DNA of 17,067 bases. Source: an uncultured Eggerthellaceae bacterium. GTDB taxonomy: Bacteria > Actinomycetota > Coriobacteriia > Coriobacteriales > Eggerthellaceae. Below are positions 6,354 to 12,734 of this stretch, piece by piece. Positions within the stretch are counted from its first letter, which is position 1, and every line of letters begins with the position of its first letter. A model generated the notes under the pieces. That model was not told the origin of the DNA, ran no database searches, and worked only from the letters and a program-made list of their open reading frames with translations. The translations under genes were made by a program, and so were the position numbers. The DNA is taken from contig CAJUPL010000037.1 in the NCBI GenBank assembly GCA_910588435.1, forward strand, positions 1 to 17,067, in the 5' to 3' direction.

Positions 6354-8675
6354 CTAGATCTGATGCTTGACGCGCTGGCTCTCCTCTGCGCGCTTCGCAT
6401 CATTGAAGCGATCCAGCGTGCCTACCAGGTAGCCAGTGATGCGACGGATGCGCTCGAAGCCCTGACCACCATCATGCTCTTCACGGCCGCACTTCGGGCA
6501 AGTGTCCCCGATGATGCCGTTGTATCCGCAGACCGGGTCACGGTCAACCGGGTGGTTGATGGAGCCGTAGCCCATGCCGCTCTCCTTCATGAAGCGGATC
6601 ACGGATTCGAACGCCTCAAGGTTCTGGGTTGGGTCACCATCAAGCTCAATGTAGCTGATGTGACCGCCGTTGGTGAGCGCGTGGTAAGGAGCCTCAAGGC
6701 TGATCTTGTTGAACGCAGAGATGTCATAGTAGACCGGCACGTGGAAGCCGTTCGTGTAGTAGTCACGGTCAGTGACGCCAGGGATGGATCCGAAGCGCTC
6801 ACGATCCATGCGAACGAAGCGGCCAGACAGGCCCTCTGCAGGAGTTGCGATGAGCGTGTAGTTCATCTTGCGCTCCTGTGAGATGCGGTCACAGTAGCTG
6901 CGCATGTGGCCCACTATCTCAAGGCCCAAGCGCTGCGCTTCCTCAGACTGACCATGGTGCTTGCCAGTGAGCGCCACCAAGCACTCAGCCAGGCCGATGA
7001 AGCCAGTGGTGAGAGTGCCATGCATGAGCACCTCACGCTGCTCATCAGCAGGCTCAAGGTTCTCGGAGTCTATCCAGACGCCCTGGCCCATGAGGAACGG
7101 AGCGTTGTAGACGCGCTTGCGTGCCTGGATCTCAAAGCGCTCATCAAGCTGCCCGGTGACCAGCGCCAGCTTGGAATCAAGCAGATCGAAGAACAGATCG
7201 ATGTCACCCTTGGCGCGAAGAGCAAGGCGCGGCAGGTTGATGGACGTGAAGGAGAGGTTGCCACGACCAGGTGTCACCTCACGCTCAGGGTCATGGACGT
7301 TGCCCATGACGCGCGTGCGGCAGCCCATGTACGCGATCTCAGTCTCAGGGGTGCCCTTGTAATACTGCGCGTTGAACGGCGCATCAAGGAAGCTGAAGTT
7401 CGGGAACAGCCTCTTCGCGGAGCAACGCATGGCCAGCTTGAAGAGGTCATAGTTCGGATCCTCAGGGTTGTAGTTCACACCTTCCTTCACGCGGAAGATC
7501 TGCACAGGGAAGATTGGCGTCTCACCGTTGCCCAGGCCAGACTCAGTGGCCAGGAGCATGTTCTTGATGACCATGCGGCCCTCAGGAGATGTGTCCATGC
7601 CGTAGTTCACGGAGCTGAACGGAGTTTGCGCGCCAGCGCGTGAATGCATGGTGTTCAAGTTGTGCACCAGCGCCTCCATTGCCTGGAAGGTGGTGCGGTC
7701 AGTGTCAGCCTCAGCGTTCTTGGTGGTGAACTTGAGGATGGTGTCAACATCAGCCTCAGACACGCCCTCTGCCATGAGCTTGCCAGCAACGCCCTCACGG
7801 AAGGATGAGTCAAGGTCAAGAGAGGGCCAGATGCCGGTCTCACCCTCAACGGCCGTCACGATATCCTTCGCGAACTGCTCCGGCTCATCTATCTCAGTGA
7901 GCAGATCCAGAGCCTCTGCCAGATGCTTCTTGAACAGGCGCCTGTAGGTCTTGCGAACGCCGTCAGCCAGACCGTAGTCAAAGTCACAGACAGACTGGCC
8001 GCCATGCTGATCGTTCTGGTTGGACTGGATGGCGATGCAAGCCAGCGCCGTGTAGCTGGCAATGTCATTCGGCTCACGCAGCACGCCGTGCCCGGTGGAG
8101 AAGCCGCCCTTGAAGAGCTTGCGCAGCTCTATCTGGCAGCAAGTGGTGGTGAGGGTGTAGAAATCCATGTCATGGATGTGGATGTCACCTTCACGGTGAG
8201 CGCGTGCGAACTTCGGATCGATCACGCACATCTCATAGAACTGCTTCGCTGACTCAGAGCCGTACTTGAGCATGGTGCCCATGGCCGTGTCAGCGTTGAT
8301 GTTGGCATTCTCACGCTTGAGGTCAGAGTCAGCAGCCTTGCTGAACGTGATGTCCTTGAGCGTTTGGATGAGGCGCGAATTGACGTCACGCACGCGGTTG
8401 CGCTCAGCGCGGTAGAGGATGTATGCCTTGGCGGTCTGGACGAAGCCGGACTCTATCAGAGTCTCCTCCACCAGGTCCTGCACGCCCTCAACAGTTGGGA
8501 TGCCTTCGATGGCACCGTCATCAAGCTTCTGGGCAACCTTCGCAGCGATCATGTCTGCAGTTGAGCGATCCTGCATTGCGGCGCACGCTTGGAACGCCTT
8601 CTCAATGGCAGAAGCGATCTTGTCAACATGGAACTCAGTCTGGCGACCGTCGCGCTTGATGATTGCTTGTGGCAT
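6354..8675 (-). CDS. nrdD: Anaerobic ribonucleoside-triphosphate reductase (class III), large subunit
   Basis: Reduces ribonucleoside triphosphates to deoxy forms without oxygen, using a glycyl radical made by the NrdG activase. The 773 residues hold an N-terminal ATP-cone (about 3-95, with IIKRDGRQTEF), the ten-stranded barrel domain, YMGCRTRVMG with the thiyl cysteine C452, and the C-terminal RRITGYLVG whose G748 is the expected radical site. A metal site precedes it: C716, C726 and C729, with Asp713 where many NrdDs have the first cysteine. The reading frame extends 34 codons further upstream. I chose the ATG at 8675 because AGAAGGAAG lies just ahead of it, the ATP-cone begins there, and the extension overlaps promoter elements. 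No nrdG is adjacent; downstream is a terminator and then repeats. An NrdR-like box in the upstream region suggests NrdR control. Confidence 0.96.
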   Translation of the reverse strand: MPQAIIKRDGRQTEFHVDKIASAIEKAFQACAAMQDRSTADMIAAKVAQKLDDGAIEGIPTVEGVQDLVEETLIESGFVQTAKAYILYRAERNRVRDVNSRLIQTLKDITFSKAADSDLKRENANINADTAMGTMLKYGSESAKQFYEMCVIDPKFARAHREGDIHIHDMDFYTLTTTCCQIELRKLFKGGFSTGHGVLREPNDIASYTALACIAIQSNQNDQHGGQSVCDFDYGLADGVRKTYRRLFKKHLAEALDLLTEIDEPEQFAKDIVTAVEGETGIWPSLDLDSSFREGVAGKLMAEGVSEADVDTILKFTTKNAEADTDRTTFQAMEALVHNLNTMHSRAGAQTPFSSVNYGMDTSPEGRMVIKNMLLATESGLGNGETPIFPVQIFRVKEGVNYNPEDPNYDLFKLAMRCSAKRLFPNFSFLDAPFNAQYYKGTPETEIAYMGCRTRVMGNVHDPEREVTPGRGNLSFTSINLPRLALRAKGDIDLFFDLLDSKLALVTGQLDERFEIQARKRVYNAPFLMGQGVWIDSENLEPADEQREVLMHGTLTTGFIGLAECLVALTGKHHGQSEEAQRLGLEIVGHMRSYCDRISQERKMNYTLIATPAEGLSGRFVRMDRERFGSIPGVTDRDYYTNGFHVPVYYDISAFNKISLEAPYHALTNGGHISYIELDGDPTQNLEAFESVIRFMKESGMGYGSINHPVDRDPVCGYNGIIGDTCPKCGREEHDGGQGFERIRRITGYLVGTLDRFNDAKRAEESQRVKHQI

Positions 8676-8760
8676 GTTTTTGCTTCCTTCTCTACTGGTT
8701 TTGCGCATTGCATTGCTGTTCTTGCAAATGCCTGCATCTAGCTGGGAATAGGCTCTTCCA

Positions 8761-8781
8761 ATCCACAGGCTATCCACAGGC
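8761..8781 (-). promoter_or_regulatory. Tandem ATCCACAGGC motifs (possible DnaA-box-like sites) upstream of nrdD
   Basis: ATCCACAGGC occurs twice (8761-8770 and 8772-8781), 11 bp apart, about one helical turn. With the base before it, the second copy reads CTATCCACA, one base away from the DnaA box TTATCCACA. The pair lies between the likely promoter and the start codon. DnaA is known to act at nrd promoters in Escherichia coli. Its role here is inferred only from the motif. Confidence 0.35.
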
Positions 8782-8806
8782 TCCTAACTGAATTCTCAAC
8801 ACCAAG

Positions 8807-8853
8807 CACAATATATTGTGTATGTGGTGCGTTTCAGCGAGTACATATAGTAG
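8807..8853 (-). promoter_or_regulatory. nrdD: NrdR box pair overlapping the nrdD promoter
   Basis: CACAATATATTGTG (8807-8820) is a perfect palindrome and matches the core of the NrdR consensus ACACWATATATWGTGT. A weaker half-matching site, CGAGTACATATAGTAG, is centred 32 bp away (8838-8853), the three-turn spacing usual for paired NrdR boxes. On the minus strand the good box contains TATATT, with CTGAAA 16 bases upstream, giving a plausible sigma-70-type promoter that a repressor bound here would cover. NrdR is the ATP/dATP-sensing repressor of nrd genes. Confidence 0.65.
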
Positions 8854-8988
8854 ACATATGGGTGCAGATTATCAATAGAACAAATCATGTTTTTTGAGAT
8901 TCGTTTGGATGCTGTTGGGGTTCCGCAGGTCAGGTCGGTGGTAGCTGCAGATCAGATGCAGCGCATCTCAAGGCGTCGCTCAAGCGCC

Positions 8989-9279
8989 TCAAGAGACGGT
9001 GCCGTACACCTGTCCCCAAGCGTGGCCCGTGATGGCGGAATTCAGCTGCGTTGTGAGGCGAAGCCGCGTGTAATCTCCAGGAGGCAAGAGGCTCACCACA
9101 CGCAAGAGCTCCTCGGGCAGATCCGCCGCCTCAGCCGTCAAGATCACCTGAAGCCTGCTCACCTTGAACGCAGCATCTGGATCCACCTGATCAAGATATG
9201 GCGCATCGTCCTCAGCGAAGAGCGCATCCACAACCTTCTGCAGCTCCCCGTAATGCTCTGACCTCTTGATGTTGGACAT
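8989..9279 (-). CDS. Conserved-looking small protein of unknown function, partner of the downstream-oriented Hcy-like gene
   Basis: I do not recognise this 96-residue protein. It is soluble, acidic in its first half (GELQKVVDALFAEDDAPYLDQVDPD), with no signal peptide, cysteine pairs or membrane segment. The second half (ADLPEELLRVVSLLPPGDYTRLRL, then TTQLNSAITGHAW) looks like a compact alpha/beta or helical domain. It starts only six bases past the stop codon of the homocysteine-methyltransferase-like gene, so the two share a transcript and perhaps a function. A weak GGATAGGG serves as ribosome-binding site and overlaps the upstream stop, pointing to translational coupling. No clear terminator follows: 8880-8988 has only a short GCTGCA/TGCAGC hairpin without a U-run. 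Confidence 0.75.
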   Translation of the reverse strand: MSNIKRSEHYGELQKVVDALFAEDDAPYLDQVDPDAAFKVSRLQVILTAEAADLPEELLRVVSLLPPGDYTRLRLTTQLNSAITGHAWGQVYGTVS

Positions 9280-9285
9280 CGGCTT

Positions 9286-10425
9286 CTACCCTATCCCAAG
9301 ATGGTCATTCACAGCGCTGCGAAGGCGGCTGGCAAGCTTGTCCATGTCCTCTGAAGGCGCATCCGCTCCCGTTGCCCCTTCGCTGCGAAGCGTGCCGCCC
9401 GCAATGTCCATCCCGGCCACAGCAGCCGCGATGGATCCGGTGTATGCAGGCGTGGCGTCCCCTGACGCACGCAAGAATTGCGCGCCCGCCTCATGCAAGA
9501 CCTGCGCCGCCGCGAAGACGTCATCCGGCTGCGGATACGGGTTCTCCTCAGTGGGAGCTGCGCCCGGCACGCGTTCGCGAACACAGAGCTCGGCCATCAC
9601 CGGGATGTAGGCCACGCTCTTCACACGCGCAACCAGCTCAGCGGCCACATCAGCCGGAGCTGCCGTTGAGAAGCCGGCCACGTTCGCACCCAGCTCTGCC
9701 ATGACGGAAACGGCCTCTTCAAGGCTCTCAGTAGCAGGGCGCGCATGCAAGCCGGGAGACAGCGGTGCCAGCATGCCGTTCGCGTCCACGTCCACGCAGG
9801 CGATGATGGGCGCGTCGGACACCTTGCGAATGCCCATCAGCGCGCATTTGAGGTCAGTAGTGCTGGTGAATCCGTTCAGGAAGAAGGCGTCGAACGCGGC
9901 GTCCTTGAAGAGGCTTGCCGCCTCGATGTATTGCATGCGGCTCTCAAGGAGCGACGCCTTGGACGCCGCATCCAGCGGGAGGCCGCATGGCGCTATCTCC
10001 ACCAGCACGTGCTCAGGTGCGTGCGCGGAGACCACCTGCAGCGCCGAGCGCGCAAGGTCAGCGGCCGCATCCTGCATGCGCACATGCGCAAGGCGCGCGG
10101 GCGTCAGGTTCGCCGTTGGGGCCACCAGGCACTGCGCGCCTGCAACCTTCTCAAGCGTGTAGGCCTCCTCGAACACCTCCGGCTCTAGGAGGAGCGCAAG
10201 CTCAAGGTCTTGTGTCTGCTGTACGGCGCTCTCATCTGAGGGCACTTCGCGAACTTGGGATAGACGGAGCGCACGCTCATCATGCGCCACTATGTCAGGG
10301 TGCGCTTCCTCAGGCGCGTCTGCTATGTCATCGTCCTCATAGTCAGCAACATCAGCAAGCTGAGTGCGAACGGGAGAGCTGACCGTGAGCATGTCCTTGC
10401 CGAAGCGCAATTGGATGTCAGCCAT
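9286..10425 (-). CDS. Homocysteine S-methyltransferase-like (Pfam Hcy-fold) protein lacking zinc ligands
   Basis: A 379-residue protein whose region from about 85 to 340 follows the (beta/alpha)8 homocysteine S-methyltransferase pattern: APCGLPLD (145-152), FLNGFTSTTDLKCALMGIR (182-200), PIIACVDVDANGML (206-219), LGANVAGFST (245-254), NPYPQPDDVFAAAQVL (295-310), AGAQFLRASGDATPAYTGSI (313-332). In active enzymes the motif after GAxxxG ends in a zinc-binding Cys, and the later GGCCGTTPEH supplies two more. Here these positions are T254, S321 and G322. Zinc-dependent homocysteine methylation is therefore unlikely; a pseudoenzyme or changed substrate is possible. An acidic N-terminal stretch (about 27-75) precedes the barrel. 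The start has AGGGGAG just upstream. It lies downstream of tRNA-Arg on the same strand and is cotranscribed with the 96-residue gene. Confidence 0.7.
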   Translation of the reverse strand: MADIQLRFGKDMLTVSSPVRTQLADVADYEDDDIADAPEEAHPDIVAHDERALRLSQVREVPSDESAVQQTQDLELALLLEPEVFEEAYTLEKVAGAQCLVAPTANLTPARLAHVRMQDAAADLARSALQVVSAHAPEHVLVEIAPCGLPLDAASKASLLESRMQYIEAASLFKDAAFDAFFLNGFTSTTDLKCALMGIRKVSDAPIIACVDVDANGMLAPLSPGLHARPATESLEEAVSVMAELGANVAGFSTAAPADVAAELVARVKSVAYIPVMAELCVRERVPGAAPTEENPYPQPDDVFAAAQVLHEAGAQFLRASGDATPAYTGSIAAAVAGMDIAGGTLRSEGATGADAPSEDMDKLASRLRSAVNDHLGIG

Positions 10426-10497
10426 ATTCTCCCCTTGAACGAAGCGCGCCGAATCGTCTTATCAGGAAAGAGGGTTTGGAGCGCGAAATGGATCAAA

Positions 10498-10572
10498 TGG
10501 TGCCCCCGATAGGAATCGAACCTACACACCCGGTTTAGGAGACCAGTGCTCTATCCATTGAGCTACGGGGGC
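10498..10572 (-). tRNA. tRNA-Arg (anticodon CCT)
   Basis: A complete cloverleaf on the minus strand: acceptor GCCCCCG/CGGGGGC, D-arm GCTC-aatggata-GAGC, anticodon stem CTGGT/ACCGG with loop CTCCTAA (anticodon CCT, reading AGG), and TpsiC arm GTAGG-TTCGATT-CCTAT. The discriminator base is A, and the CCA end is encoded in the DNA. It lies 72 bases before the Hcy-like gene on the same strand. I find no terminator between them, and no duplicate of its 3' end that would mark an integrated element. Confidence 0.95.
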
Positions 10573-10583
10573 ACGTGGTGGGT

Positions 10584-10612
10584 ATTCTAGCATGCTTGTC
10601 AGGCAAGGTCAC
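10584..10612 (-). promoter_or_regulatory. Promoter of tRNA-Arg
   Basis: On the minus strand GTGACC (10607-10612) and TAGAAT (10584-10589) are separated by exactly 17 bases, and the tRNA starts 12 bases further on. TAGAAT is one base from the TATAAT consensus, and GTGACC shares TGAC with TTGACA. Spacing and position fit a sigma-70-type promoter. Confidence 0.5.
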
Positions 10613-10666
10613 CTGACCAGTCATAGTGGTCCAAGAGCGGGAACCCTGTAGGATCTCTCCCCTCCA

Positions 10667-10925
10667 TGTAGGCGGCTGCAATGCAGCCGCAGCTACCTGT
10701 AAGCCCGAAGGGCGAGAAGGTAGCGAAATGAGGGTGATAACCCGAAATACCCGGATCGGCTATCTGCGCCAGGCTAGGTTGCCTGAGCAGTTAATGGGCG
10801 CCGGGTGTTCGCAGGCTGGCGCCTGCGTTACGTTGCACTAGCGTGCAACTGCGGCTGCAATGCAGCCGCCCACAGGTTGGGGGGCGCAATGCTGCGCTTC
10901 CAATGGAAGCGCCCACAGGTTAGGG
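10667..10925. repeat. Repeat array D: mirror-symmetric element without hp4-hp6
   Basis: The left, inverted arm has hp3 GCGGCTGC-aat-GCAGCCGC (10672-10690), an extended hp2 GCTACC...GGTAGC holding its own GCCC-gaa-GGGC hairpin (about 10692-10724), then AATGA, GGGT-gata-ACCC and ATACCCGGAT. The centre contains TGCGCCAGGCTAGGTTGCCTG, as in array B. The right arm has CCGGGTGTTC, hp1 GCAGGC-tggc-GCCTGC (10811-10826), TTACG, hp2 TTGCAC-tagc-GTGCAA (10833-10848), hp3 GCGGCTGC-aat-GCAGCCGC (10851-10869) and hp3 GCGCTTCC-aat-GGAAGCGC (10894-10912), each followed by CCACAGG. No AAGGCC module follows. Confidence 0.8.
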
Positions 10926-10974
10926 AGACATCTGCTCGGCAAGCCTCATTGGAAGAGATTCAGGTCAGGCAAAG

Positions 10975-11170
10975 ACAGCGAGGGTTCGAAGGGTGCCTGA
11001 GATTGCCATGTCTGAGGGCCAAGTTGGCTTTGGCCAACGCCGAGCCCTCGCCCTTCGGGCACTTGTGCGCATGCAAAGCGATTCTTGCATGCGCACATCG
11101 GAATGGCAAGGTCAGGTGCCATTCGGAGCCGCAGCGTCAATGGGTCCGCCGTCCGCAACGCGGCGGCGGA
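10975..11170. other. Hairpin-dense non-coding region, candidate structured RNA
   Basis: About 200 bases without a credible gene, folding into a run of stems. GCGAGGG (10978-10984) pairs with CCCTCGC (11045-11051) around GGCCAA/TTGGCC (11017-11035). TGTGCGCATGCAA (11064-11076) pairs perfectly with TTGCATGCGCACA (11085-11097). GAATGGCA (11101-11108) pairs with TGCCATTC (11117-11124). TCCGCCG (11145-11151) pairs with CGGCGGA (11164-11170), with ACAAAAAAG beyond. It lies past the 3' end of the zinc-ribbon gene. It shares no hp1-hp6 sequence with the repeats, and I cannot match it to tmRNA, 6S, RNase P or SRP RNA. Confidence 0.45.
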
Positions 11171-11179
11171 ACAAAAAAG

Positions 11180-12646
11180 CTAGTCTCCGTTGATGTGAGC
11201 GGTGGACATCACTGCTGCTTCGTTCTTCCAGTCCTGGGCATAGCGCGCAACATAGTGACCAGTAGCGCGCATGGAGAGCACTATGATCAGCGCGTTCGCG
11301 AAGCAACCCAGCACATAGCAGACCAGAAGCAGCGGCACCATCATGGCGAACGTGGACAGGATGGCCTGCGCAACCTGATAGTCAGAATAGTAGTAGCTTG
11401 AGTTCACGGTTGCCGCCAGCTCCAGCATGTTGATCACGATGGGAAGCCCGAAGATCATGCAGATGGCAACGGCCACAACGGAGATCACGGCCGTGACGAT
11501 CAGGTAGGGCAGGATGGTGGCACAGCAGAGCGCGCCGAACTTGCGCTTGCAGGCATCCCAGACTTGCCCGATGTCAAAGCCAGCACCAAGCCTGTCGGCC
11601 ACAGCAACGCGCATGGTTGCCACGCATTGGAATGCGAACACGAAGACACCAAGCACCATGGCGCAGATCCCACCTAGGAACGGGATCAGCCCCAAGATCA
11701 GAGCGCATAGCGAAACAACCACAGACAAGACCAGCTCTATCACGAACGCGAAGAACCCGTTCACGAACATCCTGTTTCCAAGGACACGCTGCGGCATCTC
11801 CTCAACACGCCCTAAGAACAGCTGGCGTGACCAGCGCATGGCATAGCCGTACACATAGAAGTTCAGGATGGGCACGCACCCGATCAACCCCAAGAGCAAG
11901 AGCTTTCCCAGCCAGTTCTTGGACTGCACGATGTCATCCCAGGCAGCGGCCAAGCAGCCCTTCTTATAGAGGACCTCGCCACCCGGCTGCGGGTAGGTCT
12001 GGTGAGAGCGGGCAGGATTCGGGGGAACCGTTGCGGTGTTGCCGTTGACGAACTCGGGCGCAGGTGCAGCAACTGGTTCACCCTGAGGTGCTGCAGCAGG
12101 TGCGGCCTCAACAACGGGCGCCCCTTCAGGAGCAGGCATGGCCTCAGCTTCAGAGACTGCTATATCTTGGGCCACTTCCTCTTGGCTTGAAGGTGCATCG
12201 AAGGCCTGTTCGAAGGCTTCAGCAGGTTCAGGGTCAGGCACATCAGCGGCCGAAGGCTCCTCAACTGGCTTTGCCAGCGCGGCTGCCACGGAGTCAGGGA
12301 CAGCGGCCGGGGCAGGCTCTGCTGTTACCTCAACAGCAGTCATCTCAACTGCTGCCTGCTGAGGCTCAGCTTCAACCGCAACGGACTCAACCTCAACGGC
12401 TGCAGGCTCAGGCGCAGCCACAGGCTCAGTGCTAGGCGCTATCACCACGGCGCCATCCGTCACCACCGGGATGAAGGGCACATCATCAGATGCCTTCGCA
12501 GCCTCAGCCTTCTCAACCTTGGGTGTCTCAGCCTTTGGCACCTCAGCCTTAGGCGTCTCACTGACAAGGCCGCCAAGGGCCTTCCCACAATCCGCGCAGA
12601 ACGGCGCGCCGTTGACATTCTCCCTACCGCATTTCGGGCATTTCAT
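11180..12646 (-). CDS. Zinc-ribbon membrane protein with DUF4013-type C-terminal domain
   Basis: A 488-residue membrane protein of unknown function. Residues 3-20 form a zinc ribbon (C3, C6, C17, C20 in CPKCGREN...FCADCG). Residues about 28-215 are a low-complexity Ala/Pro/Glu/Val linker that starts with short imperfect PKAE repeats. Residues about 228-470 form a hydrophobic domain with roughly six membrane segments (about 246-268, 296-345, 372-405, 430-458). It opens with KKGCLAAAWDDIVQSKNWLGKLLLLGLI, the kind of entry seen in DUF4013 proteins. The ribbon and linker should lie in the cytoplasm. The ATG has a strong AAGGAG eight bases upstream. A TATACT -10 box inside an inverted repeat precedes it, so it probably has its own promoter and is not simply read through from the mutase gene. 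Confidence 0.8.
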   Translation of the reverse strand: MKCPKCGRENVNGAPFCADCGKALGGLVSETPKAEVPKAETPKVEKAEAAKASDDVPFIPVVTDGAVVIAPSTEPVAAPEPAAVEVESVAVEAEPQQAAVEMTAVEVTAEPAPAAVPDSVAAALAKPVEEPSAADVPDPEPAEAFEQAFDAPSSQEEVAQDIAVSEAEAMPAPEGAPVVEAAPAAAPQGEPVAAPAPEFVNGNTATVPPNPARSHQTYPQPGGEVLYKKGCLAAAWDDIVQSKNWLGKLLLLGLIGCVPILNFYVYGYAMRWSRQLFLGRVEEMPQRVLGNRMFVNGFFAFVIELVLSVVVSLCALILGLIPFLGGICAMVLGVFVFAFQCVATMRVAVADRLGAGFDIGQVWDACKRKFGALCCATILPYLIVTAVISVVAVAICMIFGLPIVINMLELAATVNSSYYYSDYQVAQAILSTFAMMVPLLLVCYVLGCFANALIIVLSMRATGHYVARYAQDWKNEAAVMSTAHINGD

Positions 12647-12672
12647 CCCACCAACTCCTTGAACGTGAAAGT

Positions 12673-12703
12673 GGCGAACAGTATATCAGCTGCACTGTTC
12701 GCC
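12673..12703 (-). promoter_or_regulatory. Inverted repeat overlapping a -10 box upstream of the zinc-ribbon gene
   Basis: GGCGAACAGT (12673-12682) and ACTGTTCGCC (12694-12703) are perfect 10-bp inverse copies around 11 bases. On the minus strand the repeat contains TATACT, about 34 bases before the ATG, with TTGGCG further upstream at short (14-base) spacing. It could be an operator that blocks a promoter. It could also act as a hairpin terminator for the mutase gene's upstream transcription, but the following bases (ACTTTCAC) make a poor U-run. Confidence 0.35.
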
Positions 12704-12734
12704 AAGAGCTTGCCTGCCAACTGACGCTTGCACG

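Noticed and set aside
6906..7643. 245-residue plus-strand reading frame inside nrdD
   Set aside because: Antisense shadow of nrdD; composition and lack of a ribosome-binding site argue against it.
10498..10572. tRNA-Arg as an integration site of a mobile element
   Set aside because: No duplicate of the tRNA 3' end, no integrase, and housekeeping genes on both sides.
11140..11180. Terminator of the zinc-ribbon gene
   Set aside because: On the minus strand the T-run comes before the hairpin, not after it, so the order is wrong for an intrinsic terminator of that gene.
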